Shown here one piece after another: positions 49,281 to 58,918 of a stretch of DNA of 64,000 nt (within the stretch, counting starts at the first letter, position 1; every line of letters starts with the position of its first letter). Source of the DNA: Burkholderiales bacterium (GTDB lineage Bacteria; Pseudomonadota; Gammaproteobacteria; Burkholderiales; SG8-39); assembly GCA_026417035.1 (NCBI GenBank), contig JAOAEA010000004.1:1-64000 (forward strand), written 5' to 3'. Below the pieces are notes generated by a model. That model was given only the letters and a program-made list of their open reading frames with translations, was not told the origin of the DNA and searched no databases. The position numbers and the translations under genes were made by a program.

Positions 49281-50090
49281 ATGCCCGTCATCGCGATGAC
49301 CCAGGAAGCCGGCACGCGGGGCTCGGAGGTCGCCGCCGGCGTCGCCGCCGCGCTCGGCATCGAGTCGGTGAGCCACGACCTCGCCGAGCGCGTCGCCGAC
49401 AAGATGCACGTCAAGAAGAGCCTGCTGCAGCGCCTGCGCGAGGGCAAGGCGTCGATGTTCGAGAAGCTCGCCACCTCGAAGGCCGAGATCGCGGTGTTCA
49501 CCGCCGAGGAGGTGCTGTCGCTCGCGAGCCGCGGCAACATCCTCATCCGCGGCTGGGGCTCGACGCTGATCCTGCGCCCGGTGCCGCACGTGGTGACGGT
49601 GCGCGTGTGCGCGCCGATGGCGCTGCGTATCCGCTCCCTGATGGAGCGCCTCGACACCGACGACGAGGACTTCATCCGCGACGAGATCGAGCGCAGCGAC
49701 GCGGCGCACGCCGCGGCGATGCACGCGCGCTTCAACGTTCGCTGGGGCGACCCGCTGCTCTACGACCTCACGCTCAACACCGAACGGGTGTCGATCGCGT
49801 CCTGCGTGGAGCAGGTGGTCGCGCTGACGCGCCGGCCGGAGTTCCAGGAGACGGAGGCCTCGCGCGCGAAGCTCGCCAACCTCGCCCTCGAGGCGCGCGT
49901 GCGCGCGGCACTGCACGCCGACCCGCGCACCGCCGACATCCACATCACGCTCGCGGCCGAGGGCGGCACGCTGCGCCTGCGCGGCATCGTCGAGAGCGAC
50001 GCCGAGCGGCGCGCCGTCGCCGAGGTCGCGCGCCACGTGGAGGGCGTGCGCGAGGTCGCGAACGAGCTGAAGAGCATGTCGCGGCGGTAG
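49281..50090 (+). CDS. Cytidylate-kinase-like / BON domain protein
   Basis: This 269-aa protein has an N-terminal cytidylate-kinase-like P-loop fold (about 1-185), with ILIRGWGSTLILRPVPHVVTVRVCAP and DLTLNTERVSIASCVEQV, as in the Cytidylate_kin2 group. The P-loop region MTQEAGTRGSEVAAGVA lacks the Lys of a Walker A motif, so kinase activity is uncertain. The C-terminal part (about 200-269) is a BON domain (HADPRTADIHITLAAEGG, HVEGVREVANELKSM), which usually binds phospholipid or associates with membranes. It is 33 bp after tctA and probably cotranscribed. Function unknown. Confidence 0.78.
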   Translation: MPVIAMTQEAGTRGSEVAAGVAAALGIESVSHDLAERVADKMHVKKSLLQRLREGKASMFEKLATSKAEIAVFTAEEVLSLASRGNILIRGWGSTLILRPVPHVVTVRVCAPMALRIRSLMERLDTDDEDFIRDEIERSDAAHAAAMHARFNVRWGDPLLYDLTLNTERVSIASCVEQVVALTRRPEFQETEASRAKLANLALEARVRAALHADPRTADIHITLAAEGGTLRLRGIVESDAERRAVAEVARHVEGVREVANELKSMSRR

Positions 50091-50140
50091 GCGGCCGCCG
50101 CAGGGCGGCGCGGCCCTCGCCTCCGGCCGGGCGCGGCGTC

Positions 50141-50755
50141 TCAGGCCGCGTGCGCGGCGCGCGCCTTCAGCCGCGAGAGCGTCTCGGGCGTGAGGTTGAG
50201 GTACGAGGCGAGCTCCTTGTTCGGGAGCCGGCCCGCCATGTCGGCATGCTTGCGCATGAACCGCGCGAGCCGCCCCGGGGCGTCGAGGAGGTGCAGCGTG
50301 ATCGTGTGCGCCATCACCTCGCTCATCAGCTTCATCACCTCGTATTCGAAGCGCGCCTTCACGTCCGGGTGGCGCTCGAGGAAATCGACCCAGGTCGGCA
50401 TGCCGAGCTTCGCCGCGCGCACCTTGGTCACCGCGACGATCGAGTAGGGCACCGGCGTCTTCAGGCGCCAGGCCGCGTAGGACGTGTCCATGTCGGTCTC
50501 GGCCGCGAAGCGCAGGATCATTTCCTTGCCCTCGGGGTTGGCGACGACGCGCTTCAGCACGCCGTCGAGGATGAAGAACTGCTCCATCTCGTGCGAGCCC
50601 TGGTGCACGAGGAGCTCGCCCTTGCGGTAGTCGGCGATCTCGAGCAGCGGCTCGAGCTCCTCCCAGGCCGCCTGCGGCATCGGCCCGAGGATCCGGTTCT
50701 TCCTGAGCTCGAGGCGGATCGTGTTGCGCTGCGGATGGGAGGCGATGGAGGACAT
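50141..50755 (-). CDS. Crp/Fnr-family transcriptional regulator
   Basis: This 204-aa protein has an N-terminal cyclic-nucleotide-binding-like beta-roll (LLVHQGSHEMEQFFILDGVLKRVV), a dimerisation helix and a C-terminal winged HTH (LPNKELASYLNLTPETLSRLKAR). The recognition helix has E-x-x-S-R, as in FNR, which reads TTGA half-sites. There are no cysteines, so it cannot hold an FNR-type Fe-S cluster, and the CRP cAMP-pocket motif is not evident. It is divergent from oxc, and a TTGAC-N4-GTCAA site lies between them. I infer it controls the five such promoters in the window. The ATG at 50755 is preferred over the TTG at 50797. Confidence 0.88.
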   Translation of the reverse strand: MSSIASHPQRNTIRLELRKNRILGPMPQAAWEELEPLLEIADYRKGELLVHQGSHEMEQFFILDGVLKRVVANPEGKEMILRFAAETDMDTSYAAWRLKTPVPYSIVAVTKVRAAKLGMPTWVDFLERHPDVKARFEYEVMKLMSEVMAHTITLHLLDAPGRLARFMRKHADMAGRLPNKELASYLNLTPETLSRLKARAAHAA

Positions 50756-50820
50756 GCTGGGGAGGGAGGAGGGGCCCTCGGAATGACCGCGCCGCAATCG
50801 CGGGAAGTTAACTGCAATGA

Positions 50821-50834
50821 TTGACCGCAGTCAA
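50821..50834 (+). promoter_or_regulatory. Crp/Fnr-type operator TTGAC-N4-GTCAA upstream of oxc
   Basis: TTGACCGCAGTCAA is a perfect palindrome in its arms. The -10 TATCAT begins at 50858, 30.5 bp from the centre, giving +1 near 50870. It lies in the 163-bp region divergent from the regulator gene. On the minus strand no -10 is seen at the mirrored distance, so autoregulation, if any, has a different geometry. Confidence 0.82.
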
Positions 50835-50918
50835 GGTTGGCCCCGCAGCCGACTCACTATCATCCGGGGCGTCCCGGATTCGCCTCCGGCGCCACACCCT
50901 TTCCAGAGGGAGATCCGC

Positions 50919-52673
50919 ATGGGCAACGTCGAACCGCAAGTCGCCCCGCCGGCCGCCGCGCCGCCGCAGCTCACCGACGGCTTCCACCTCGTCATCGACG
51001 CCCTGAAGCTGAACGGCATCGACACGATCTTCGGCCTGCCGGGCATCCCGATCACCGACCTCGCGCGCATGGCGCAGGGGGCGGGGCTACGCGTCATCTC
51101 GTTCCGCCACGAGCAGAACGCGGGCTACGCGGCGTCGATTGCGGGCTTCATCACGGGAAAGCCCGGCATCTGCCTCACGGTGTCGGCGCCGGGCTTCCTG
51201 AACGGCCTCACCGCGCTCGCGAACGCCACGACCAACTGCTTCCCGATGATCCTGATGAGCGGGTCGAGCGAGCGCGAGATCGTGGACCTGCAGCAGGGCG
51301 ACTACGAGGAGATGGACCAGCTCGCCATCGCGAGGCCGCTCGCGAAGGCCGCCTTCCGGGTGCTGCACGCGGAGGACATCGGCGTCGGCGTCGCGCGCGC
51401 GATCCGCGCCGCCGTGTCCGGGCGCCCCGGCGGCGTGTACCTCGACCTGCCGGCGAAGCTCTTCGCGCAGACGATGGACGCCGAGGCGGGCAGGCGCTCG
51501 CTCATCGCGGTCGTCGATCCGGCGCCGCGCCAGATCCCCGCGCCGGAGGCGGTCGGGCGCGCCCTCGCGCTCCTCAGGAGCGCGCAGCGGCCGCTGATCG
51601 TGCTCGGCAAGGGCGCCGCGTACGCCCGGGCCGACGCCGACATCCGGGCGCTCGTCGAGCGCACCGGGATCCCGTACCTGCCCATGTCCATGGCGAAAGG
51701 GCTGCTGCCCGACACGCACGAGCAGTCGGCGGCGGCGGCACGCTCGTACGTGCTGCCCGAAGCCGACGTGGTGATGCTCGTCGGCGCCCGCCTCAATTGG
51801 CTCCTCTCGCACGGCAAGGGCAAGACCTGGGGCGCCAGGGACGCGAAGGGCTGGGGCGGGCAGAAGTTCATCCAGATCGACATCTCCCCGCAGGAAGCCG
51901 ACAGCAACGTGCGCATCGACGCGCCGGTCGTGGGCGACATCGGCTCCTGCGTCGCGGCGCTGCTCGCCGGGATCGGGGCGGACTGGCCGAAGCCGCCCGC
52001 CGGGTGGCTCGCCGCGATCGCCGAGCGCAAGGCCAAGAACATCGCGAAGATGGCCGAGACGCTGGCGAAGAACCCCTCGCCGATGAGCTTCCACAGCGCG
52101 CTCGCCGTCGTGCGCGACATCGTCCGGGAGAACCCCCGCGCGTACCTCGTGAACGAGGGCGCCAATGCGCTCGACTTCACGCGCGCGATCGTCGACATGT
52201 ACCAGCCGCGCAAGCGCCTCGATGTCGGCACCTGGGGCGTGATGGGCATCGGGATGGGTTTTTCCGTCGCCGCCGCGGTGGTGAGCGGCGAGCAGGTGAT
52301 CGCCGTCGAGGGCGACAGCGCCTTCGGTTTCTCGGGCATGGAGGTGGAGACGATCTGCCGCTACAACCTGCCGGTGTGCGTCGTGGTCCTCAACAACAAC
52401 GGCGTCTACCGCGGCACCGACGTCAACCCCGCCGGCGGGCCCGACGTCGCGCCCACCGTGTTCGTGAAGGACGCGCGCTACGAGAAGCTGATGGAGGCGT
52501 TCGGGGGTGTCGGCGCGTACGCCACCACCCGCGCCGAGCTGCGCGCGGCGATGGAAACGGCGATCCGCACCCGCCGGCCGACGCTCGTCAACGCGATCAT
52601 CGACGAGACGGCCGGCACGGAGAGCGGGCGCATCACGAGCCTCAACCCGAGCGCGAAGCAGAAGCAGGCCTGA
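50919..52673 (+). CDS. oxc: Oxalyl-CoA decarboxylase
   Basis: Oxc is a thiamine-diphosphate enzyme that converts oxalyl-CoA to formyl-CoA and CO2. This 584-aa protein has the N-terminal Pyr domain with the catalytic Glu in [14 protein letters not shown], a middle domain, and the C-terminal PP domain with the ThDP motif [15 protein letters not shown]...LNNNGVYRG. The tail [16 protein letters not shown] is also Oxc-like. The ATG at 50919 follows AGAGGGAGA; the longer track ORF overlaps the operator. frc follows after 60 bp. Confidence 0.96.
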   Translation: MGNVEPQVAPPAAAPPQLTDGFHLVIDALKLNGIDTIFGLPGIPITDLARMAQGAGLRVISFRHEQNAGYAASIAGFITGKPGICLTVSAPGFLNGLTALANATTNCFPMILMSGSSEREIVDLQQGDYEEMDQLAIARPLAKAAFRVLHAEDIGVGVARAIRAAVSGRPGGVYLDLPAKLFAQTMDAEAGRRSLIAVVDPAPRQIPAPEAVGRALALLRSAQRPLIVLGKGAAYARADADIRALVERTGIPYLPMSMAKGLLPDTHEQSAAAARSYVLPEADVVMLVGARLNWLLSHGKGKTWGARDAKGWGGQKFIQIDISPQEADSNVRIDAPVVGDIGSCVAALLAGIGADWPKPPAGWLAAIAERKAKNIAKMAETLAKNPSPMSFHSALAVVRDIVRENPRAYLVNEGANALDFTRAIVDMYQPRKRLDVGTWGVMGIGMGFSVAAAVVSGEQVIAVEGDSAFGFSGMEVETICRYNLPVCVVVLNNNGVYRGTDVNPAGGPDVAPTVFVKDARYEKLMEAFGGVGAYATTRAELRAAMETAIRTRRPTLVNAIIDETAGTESGRITSLNPSAKQKQA

Positions 52674-52733
52674 GCCGCGGACCGGAGAGGTAGAATCCGC
52701 GCCCTGTCCGCGGCCGATTTCCGGGAGACCAGC

Positions 52734-54005
52734 ATGGAAGCACTCAAGGGCATTCGCATCCTCGACATGACGCACGTGCAGGCGGGCCCCACCTGCTCGC
52801 AGCTCCTCGCGTGGATGGGCGCCGACGTGATCAAGTTCGAGAACCCGCAGGGCGACGCGACCCGCGGCCAGCTGCGCGACGTGCCGCACGCCGACAGCCT
52901 CTACTTCACGATGCTCAACTGCAACAAGCGGTCGATCACCGTGAACATGAAGACGCCCGAGGGCAAGCAGGTGTTCGTCGACCTGGTGAAGCGCTGCGAC
53001 ATCATCATGGAGAACTTCGGCCCGGGCGTGCTCGACCGCCTCGGGTTCACGTGGGAGAAGATCCACGAGATCAATCCGAAGATCGTGATGGGCTCGATCA
53101 AGGGCTTCGGCTCGACCGGCCCGTACGCCGAGTTCAAGGCCTACGAGAACGTCGCGCAGGCGATGGGCGGGGCCATGAGCACGACCGGCGTGCCCGATGG
53201 CCCGCCGTTCGTCACCGGCGCGCAGATCGGCGACTCGGGAACCGGCCTGCACCTGGCGATCGGGTTGCTCGCGGCGCTGCGGCAGGCCGAGCGCACCGGC
53301 CAGGGCCAGTACGTCGAGGTGGCGATGATGGACGGGGTGATGAACCTCTGCCGCGTGAAGTTCCGCGACCACCAACGCCTCACCCGCGGGCCGTTGCCCG
53401 AGTACTCGGTGCCCACCTACCAGGGCATGGGCGAGGTGCCGCGCGCGGGCAACGATTCCGGCGGCGGGCAGCTCGGCAACGCCATCCACTGCAAGCCGCA
53501 CGGCGCGAACGACTGGCTCTACGTGGTCGTGCAGGAGGCGGTGTGGGAAGCGCTCGCGCGGCGCATCGGCCCCGACGTGCACATGCCGGACATGGCGACC
53601 GACCCGCGGCTCGCCACGATCGGCGAGCGGCGCAAGAACCAGAGCCTCATGTGGACGCTCATCAACAAGTTCGCCGAGAACTACACCAAGCGCGAGCTCA
53701 TGGCCATCCTCAACGAGCTCGACGTGCCGTGCGGCCCGATCATGAGCACCGAGGACCTCGCCAACGACGAGCACGTGCGCGGCCGCGGGATGTGGGTCGA
53801 GCTCGACCACCCGCAGCGCGGCAAGTGGTGGAACGTCGGCATGCCGATCAAGCTGTCGGCCTCGCCCGCGGTGATCAAGCGCTCGCCGCTGCTCGGCGAG
53901 CACACCGACGAGGTGCTGCGCGACGTGCTCGGCTACGACGACGGCCGGATCGCCGCGCTGAAGGCCGCGGGCGCCTTCAGCGCGCCGCCGAAGAAGGCGG
54001 CGTGA
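52734..54005 (+). CDS. frc: Formyl-CoA:oxalate CoA-transferase
   Basis: Frc moves CoA from formyl-CoA (or succinyl-CoA as primer) to oxalate, completing the two-enzyme oxalate cycle with Oxc. This 423-aa class III CoA-transferase begins [23 protein letters not shown]. The catalytic Asp is in [15 protein letters not shown], equivalent to Asp169 of the Oxalobacter enzyme, and the glycine loop is present (GGGQLGN). A TAGAAT -10-like sequence lies at 52691, so it may have its own weak promoter besides readthrough from oxc; no palindrome is present here. Confidence 0.96.
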   Translation: MEALKGIRILDMTHVQAGPTCSQLLAWMGADVIKFENPQGDATRGQLRDVPHADSLYFTMLNCNKRSITVNMKTPEGKQVFVDLVKRCDIIMENFGPGVLDRLGFTWEKIHEINPKIVMGSIKGFGSTGPYAEFKAYENVAQAMGGAMSTTGVPDGPPFVTGAQIGDSGTGLHLAIGLLAALRQAERTGQGQYVEVAMMDGVMNLCRVKFRDHQRLTRGPLPEYSVPTYQGMGEVPRAGNDSGGGQLGNAIHCKPHGANDWLYVVVQEAVWEALARRIGPDVHMPDMATDPRLATIGERRKNQSLMWTLINKFAENYTKRELMAILNELDVPCGPIMSTEDLANDEHVRGRGMWVELDHPQRGKWWNVGMPIKLSASPAVIKRSPLLGEHTDEVLRDVLGYDDGRIAALKAAGAFSAPPKKAA

Positions 54006-54128
54006 GCCCGGCGATCGGCCCTCGGCCATCGGCATCGGGCGATCGGCAGTCCGTCTGGAGCGCCGGGGCGCGCGATCCTCGATGACCCGTCCCCGACCCT
54101 CCCTTCCCAACGCGCGGTGACCCACGCC
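54006..54128. other. Spacer with GATCGGC reiterations
   Basis: The first half contains GCGATCGGCC, CCATCGGCAT and GCGATCGGCA, a degenerate reiteration of ATCGGC. No terminator or promoter is clear, and readthrough from frc is likely. Confidence 0.35.
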
Positions 54129-55061
54129 ATGAGAATCGCCATCATCGGACAGCAGGACTTCGGCAAGGCCGTGTTGGAAGCGTTCCTCGCCCGCGGCGAC
54201 GAGGTCGCGGCGGTCTTCTGCGCACCGGAGAAGGAGGGCGCCAAGGCCGACCCCCTCAAGGCCGCGGCGCTCGCCAAGGGCCTCACGGTCCACCAGTTCC
54301 AGTCGTTGCGCAGCCCGGAGGCCGCCGCCGCGATGCAGGCGCTCGGCGCGGACCTCGGGGTCATGGCCTACGTCCTGCAGTTCGCGCCGCAGGACTTCGT
54401 GACGATCCCGAAGCACGGCACGATCCAGTACCATCCGTCGCTGCTGCCGAAGTTCCGCGGCCCGAGCTCGATCAACTGGCCGATCGCCAAGGGCGAGACG
54501 AAGACCGGCCTCACCATCTTCCGGCCCACCGACGGGCTCGACGAGGGTCCGGTGATCCTGCAGAAGGAAACGCCGATCGGCCCAGACGACACGCTCGGCA
54601 CGGTCTACTTCGACCGCCTCTTCCCGATGGGCGTCGCCGCGATGCTGGAGGCCGCCGACCTCGTGGTGGCGGGCAAGCACACCGAGACCGTGCAGGACGA
54701 GCGCCAGGCGTCCTACGAGGGCTGGTTCCGCGCCGCCGAGGCGCGGATCAACTGGGCGAACCACGTCGACTTCGTCCACAACCTCATCCGGGCCGCGAAC
54801 CCCGCGCCCGGCGCGTGGACGACCTTCGGCGGGAAGAAGGTCCAGATCTTCGACTGCCGCAAGCACGTCTTTCGCACCTTCGGCGCGGTGAAGGGGAAGA
54901 TCGGCGAGGTGACCGACGTGGGCGCCGAGAGCTTCTTCGTCACGGCCCAGGGCGGCCGCATCGAGGTGCTGAAGGCGAAGGCCGAGGACGGGAAGAAGCT
55001 TCCCGCGGCCGAATTCGCCGCGAGCGTCGGCCTCGCCGCTGGCGCCATCCTCGGCGCCTGA
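54129..55061 (+). CDS. Formyltransferase-fold protein, 10-formyl-THF hydrolase-like
   Basis: This 310-aa protein has the formyltransferase domain (MRIAIIGQQDFGKAVLEAF) with the active-site segment IQYHPSLLPKFRGPSSINW, then TIFRPTDGLDEGPVILQ. A C-terminal Fmt-like domain follows (RINWANHVDFVHNLIRAANPAPGAWTTFGGKKVQIFD). The pattern is closer to the N-terminal hydrolase domain of 10-formyl-THF dehydrogenase (ALDH1L) than to Met-tRNA formyltransferase. It may release formate from 10-formyl-THF or transfer a formyl group. It lies after frc in the oxalate region. An upstream GTG at 54117 is the alternative start. Confidence 0.82.
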   Translation: MRIAIIGQQDFGKAVLEAFLARGDEVAAVFCAPEKEGAKADPLKAAALAKGLTVHQFQSLRSPEAAAAMQALGADLGVMAYVLQFAPQDFVTIPKHGTIQYHPSLLPKFRGPSSINWPIAKGETKTGLTIFRPTDGLDEGPVILQKETPIGPDDTLGTVYFDRLFPMGVAAMLEAADLVVAGKHTETVQDERQASYEGWFRAAEARINWANHVDFVHNLIRAANPAPGAWTTFGGKKVQIFDCRKHVFRTFGAVKGKIGEVTDVGAESFFVTAQGGRIEVLKAKAEDGKKLPAAEFAASVGLAAGAILGA

Positions 55062-55535
55062 CGGCGTCCCGTCGCGCGCGGCCGGGGCCGCGCGCCGCAC
55101 GCCGGGAAAGCTCGGGTGTGCGCCCCCGGCCTTGAAACCTGCAAGCGGCTTCACACGCCGGCCAGCTCCGCTGCCCGGGCGACGGGCCTTGGCGTTCGCC
55201 CGATCCCCCGCGCTGACGCAAGCGCCTCCCCGACCCGCCCCCCCACCGCGTCGCGGCGCCCGCAACCACAGGCGGCCGTGAAATCTGCGGCATCCGCCCC
55301 TGCCAAAAATTTGACTAGTTTCATACCCGACTGTAAGAATCCCGGTTAGCCTGCTGTTTCTTCAAATACTTACGCGGGTTTTTTCGGGTTGCGACGGAGC
55401 ACCCGCCGGGTGCGCCCGGACCCGCCGAAGGACGGCGGCGCGCGCCGGCGCGGCGAGCGTGGGTCGCGGCTCGCCGGCGCGCGTGCCGCGCGGCGCGGAG
55501 AAGAACGAGAACGAGAACACGAGGGAGATGCGGGG
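55062..55535. other. 474-bp gene-free region before the signalling operon
   Basis: A perfect GC hairpin (GCGCGCGGC at 55074-55082 and GCCGCGCGC at 55087-55095, 4-nt loop, no T tract) follows the formyltransferase-like gene and may end that transcript. The next 200 bp are GC-rich with no gene I can support. An AT-rich island at about 55290-55390 contains the promoter listed next. The following 150 bp (a GC-rich leader) runs to the TTG start of the kinase gene. Confidence 0.55.
55311..55339 (+). promoter_or_regulatory. Sigma-70-type promoter of the signalling operon
   Basis: TTGACT (55311-55316), a 17-bp spacer and TAAGAA (55334-55339, followed by T) form the best sigma-70-like promoter in the window. 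The leader to the proposed kinase start would be about 190 nt. Confidence 0.65.
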
Positions 55536-58082
55536 TTGAACAGGACGGCCATCTGGAAGCGCGACTGGGTCCTCGGGCTCGCGGTCGCGGTCGTCCTCTT
55601 CTTCGCCGGGGGCACGGACCTCGTCCAGAGCCTCGAGCGCAAGGCCTACGACCTCGGCGTGCGCGCGACCGACCGCGCGCCGAGCGAGCGCGTGGTGGTG
55701 CTCGCGATCGACGACGCGAGCATCCAGAACATCGGGCGCTGGCCGTGGCCGCGCGACGTGCACGCGAAAGCGACCGACTTGCTCGCCTCGGGAAAGCCCA
55801 AGGTGATCGGCAACCTGGTGTTCTTCTCCGAGCCGCAGAAGGACCCCGGCCTCGTCTACGTCACCAGGCTCGCCGAGGAGTACGCGAAAGCGGTGCCCGA
55901 CGCGACGGCCCTGGAGAGCGGCGCGCCGCTCGAGCGCATCGGCGCGCTCCTCAAGGAGGCGCAGGACGCGCTCGACACCGACCGCAAGCTCGCCGAGAGC
56001 TACACCCGGGCCGGTAACGTCCTGCTGCCGATGTTCTTCGAGTTCGGCGAGCCGCGCGGCAAGCCCGACCGCCCGCTGCCGGCGTTCGTCACCCGGAACG
56101 AGCTCGCTAACGTCGAGGGCCCGCCCGATGCGGTCCCGCTCACGACCACGGCCAACGTGAACTTCCCGACCGATGCGATCGGCGCCACCGCCGCCGGCCT
56201 CGGGCACCTCTCCTCGCGCGTCGAGGTGGACGGCGGCGTGCGCACCGAGCCGCTGGTGCTGGCGCACTTCGACCAGCTCTATCCCTCGCTCTCGCTCGTG
56301 CTCGCGGCGAAGAGCCTCAACCTCGGCCCCGGCGACGTGAAGGTGCGGCTCGGCGAGGGGGTGAGCCTCGGCAACCTGCGCATCACCACCGATCCGCGGC
56401 TCGCCATGAACACCTACTTCTACAAGGACCGCGACGGCCGGCCGGCCTTCCAGGTGGACTCCTTCTTCGATCTGTACTCGGGGAAGATCCCGCCGGCGAA
56501 GTACGCCGACAAGGTCGTGCTCATCGGGCCGACCGCGACCGGGCTCGGCACCGCGTTCGTGACCCCGGTCTCGCCCGCGATGCCGCCGGTGCTCACCCTC
56601 GCGCACAACGTGTCGTCGATCCTGCAGGAGCACTTCTTCGTGGTGCCGCCGTGGGGGCGCTGGGCCGAGCTCGCGGTCTATGCCGCGGTGGCGCTCTACC
56701 TCATCCTCGCCCTGCCGCGGCTCAAGGCCGGCCCGGCGGCGATCGTGACGCTCGCGATCCTGGTCATCCTCGTCGGGACGCACTTCGCGCTGATGACGAC
56801 GCGCGGCGTCTGGCTGCAGCTGATGCTCCCGGTGGTGCTGCTCGTCATCGGCCACCTGCTGCTCACCACCAAGCGGTTCCTGGTGACCGAGGCGGGCAAG
56901 GTGAAGTCGGACCAGGAGTCCGCGGTCTCGAACCGCATGCTCGGCCTCGCCTTCCAGGGGCAGGGGCAGCTCGACATGGCCTTCGATTACTTCCGCAAGT
57001 GCCCGGTCGACGACACCCTGCTCGACAACATCTACAACCTCGCCCTCGACTTCGAGCGCAAGCGCCAGTTCAACAAGGCCGAGGCCGCGTTCCGCTACAT
57101 CGCCCAGCACAACCCCAGGTTCCGCGACCTGGGCGAGCGGCTCGCGCGTGCGAAGCAGCTCTCCGAGACCGTGATCCTCGGCGGCGCCGCGCAGAGCCAC
57201 CCCGGCGGCACGATGGTCCTCGGCGGCGCTGCCGAGAAGCCGATGCTCGGCCGCTACCAGGTGGAGAAGGAGCTCGGCAAGGGCGCGATGGGCGCCGTGT
57301 ACCTCGGACGCGATCCGAAGATCGGCCGCGTCGTGGCGATCAAGACGATGGCGCTCTCGCAGGAGTTCGAGGCCGACGAGCTCGCCGACGTGAAGGCGCG
57401 GTTCTTCCGCGAGGCCGAGACCGCGGGGCGCCTGAACCACCCCAATATCGTCACCATCTTCGACGCGGGCGAGGAGCACGACCTCGCCTACATCGCGATG
57501 GAGTTCCTGAAGGGCCGGGACCTCGCCGGCTACACCAAGCCGGGCAGCCTGCTGCCCTTCGACAAGGTGGTCTCGATCGTGGCGCGGGTGGCCGACGCGC
57601 TCGGTTACGCGCACCGGCAGAATGTCGTGCACCGCGACATCAAGCCGGCCAACATCATGTACGAGCCCGAGTCCGACGCGGTCAAGGTCACCGACTTCGG
57701 CATCGCGCGCATCACCGACTCGTCGAAGACGAAGACCGGCATGGTGCTCGGCACCCCCTCCTACATGTCGCCCGAGCAGCTCGCCGGCCGGAAAGTGGAC
57801 GGCCGCTCCGACCTCTTCTCGCTCGCGGTCATGCTCTACCAGCTCGTCGCCGGGAAGCTCCCGTTCGAAGGCGACTCGATGGCGCAGCTCATGTTCAAGA
57901 TCGCGAACGACCCGGCGCCCGACATCCGCACCGTCAACCCGCAGGCGCCGGCGGCGCTCGCCGCGTTCCTCGCGCGCGCGCTCGCCAAGGAGCCCGCGGA
58001 ACGCTTCCAGACCGGCGAGGAGTTCGCGCAGGCGCTGCGCGCCGCGGCCGGCCTCGCGCCGGCGGCCCAGGGGGCGCGATGA
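55536..58082 (+). CDS. CHASE2-domain Ser/Thr protein kinase
   Basis: This membrane sensor kinase is about 848 aa. Order: an N-terminal membrane segment (LGLAVAVVLFFAG), an extracytoplasmic CHASE2 domain (about 30-350, LAIDDASIQNIGRWPWPRDVHA), three membrane segments (about 370-450), a TPR-like segment (AFDYFRKCPVDDTLLDNIYNLALDFE) and a Hanks-type kinase (about 568-835). Kinase motifs: LGKGAMGAVYLG, VAIKTM, VVHRDIKPANIM, DFGIAR and GTPSYMSPEQ. Two T-x-x-L motifs (T545, T559) sit just before the kinase domain. The likely start is TTG at 55536 after GAGGGAG; no ATG or GTG fits well. The stop overlaps the PP2C gene (ATGA). Confidence 0.9.
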   Translation: MNRTAIWKRDWVLGLAVAVVLFFAGGTDLVQSLERKAYDLGVRATDRAPSERVVVLAIDDASIQNIGRWPWPRDVHAKATDLLASGKPKVIGNLVFFSEPQKDPGLVYVTRLAEEYAKAVPDATALESGAPLERIGALLKEAQDALDTDRKLAESYTRAGNVLLPMFFEFGEPRGKPDRPLPAFVTRNELANVEGPPDAVPLTTTANVNFPTDAIGATAAGLGHLSSRVEVDGGVRTEPLVLAHFDQLYPSLSLVLAAKSLNLGPGDVKVRLGEGVSLGNLRITTDPRLAMNTYFYKDRDGRPAFQVDSFFDLYSGKIPPAKYADKVVLIGPTATGLGTAFVTPVSPAMPPVLTLAHNVSSILQEHFFVVPPWGRWAELAVYAAVALYLILALPRLKAGPAAIVTLAILVILVGTHFALMTTRGVWLQLMLPVVLLVIGHLLLTTKRFLVTEAGKVKSDQESAVSNRMLGLAFQGQGQLDMAFDYFRKCPVDDTLLDNIYNLALDFERKRQFNKAEAAFRYIAQHNPRFRDLGERLARAKQLSETVILGGAAQSHPGGTMVLGGAAEKPMLGRYQVEKELGKGAMGAVYLGRDPKIGRVVAIKTMALSQEFEADELADVKARFFREAETAGRLNHPNIVTIFDAGEEHDLAYIAMEFLKGRDLAGYTKPGSLLPFDKVVSIVARVADALGYAHRQNVVHRDIKPANIMYEPESDAVKVTDFGIARITDSSKTKTGMVLGTPSYMSPEQLAGRKVDGRSDLFSLAVMLYQLVAGKLPFEGDSMAQLMFKIANDPAPDIRTVNPQAPAALAAFLARALAKEPAERFQTGEEFAQALRAAAGLAPAAQGAR

Positions 58083-58906
58083 ACCTCTCCCAGGCACTCG
58101 AGATCGCCACCTGCACCGACCCGGGCATGGTGCGCTCGCACAACGAGGACTCGGTCGCCGCCGACGCCTCGATCGGCGTCGCGGTGCTCGCCGACGGCAT
58201 GGGCGGCTACAACGCCGGCGAGGTCGCGAGCGGCATGGCCACCACCGTGCTGACGACCGAGCTGCAGCACCTGCTCGCGAGCGGCGAGGCGGCGGCGATG
58301 GCGGGCGCGGCCGGCCGCGAGCGCGCCGAGGCGATGCTGCGCGCCGAGATCGCGAAGGCCAACACGTCGATCTACCAGGCGGCGCAGAGCCAGCCGCAGT
58401 ACGCGGGCATGGGCACGACGCTGGTGGTCGCGCTCTTCTACGACAACCGCGTGACGGTGGCGCACATCGGCGACTCGCGCGTCTACCGCCTGCGCGACGA
58501 CGAGCTCGTCCAGATCACCAAGGACCATTCGCTGCTGCAGGAGCAGATCGACAGCGGCATGATCACGGCCGAGCAGGCGCGCTTCTCGCAGAACAAGAAC
58601 CTGGTCACCCGGGCGCTCGGCATCGACCCGACGGTGGACGCCGAGATCCGCGAGTACGAGACGCAACCCGGCGACCTGTGGCTGCTCTGCTCCGACGGCC
58701 TGAACGACATGGTGAGCGACGAGGACATCGCGATGACGCTGCAGGCGCTCGCCTCGAACCTGCCGCTCGCGGCGCAGCAGCTGGTGCAGATGGCGAACGA
58801 CAACGGGGGGCGCGACAACGTCTCGGTCGTCCTCGTTCGGGTGGTGCGGGACTACGCGGCGCCGAAGGGCCTGCTCGCGCGGTTATTCGGTTGGTTGAGG
58901 CATTGA
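58079..58906 (+). CDS. PP2C-type Ser/Thr protein phosphatase
   Basis: This 275-aa PPM/PP2C phosphatase (Stp1/PrpC type) probably reverses the upstream kinase. Metal-binding motifs are all present: RSHNEDSVAAD, VLADGMGGYNAGE, HIGDSRVYRL, LCSDGLNDMV and GGRDNVSVVLV. Its ATG overlaps the kinase stop by four bases, which indicates coupled translation. Confidence 0.95.
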   Translation: MNLSQALEIATCTDPGMVRSHNEDSVAADASIGVAVLADGMGGYNAGEVASGMATTVLTTELQHLLASGEAAAMAGAAGRERAEAMLRAEIAKANTSIYQAAQSQPQYAGMGTTLVVALFYDNRVTVAHIGDSRVYRLRDDELVQITKDHSLLQEQIDSGMITAEQARFSQNKNLVTRALGIDPTVDAEIREYETQPGDLWLLCSDGLNDMVSDEDIAMTLQALASNLPLAAQQLVQMANDNGGRDNVSVVLVRVVRDYAAPKGLLARLFGWLRH

Positions 58907-58918
58907 CGGGGAACTGCT

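Noticed and set aside
58903-58916. TTGACGGGGAACTG as a sixth Crp/Fnr-type site
   Set aside because: Only one half-site matches, it overlaps the PP2C stop codon, and no -10 lies at the expected distance.
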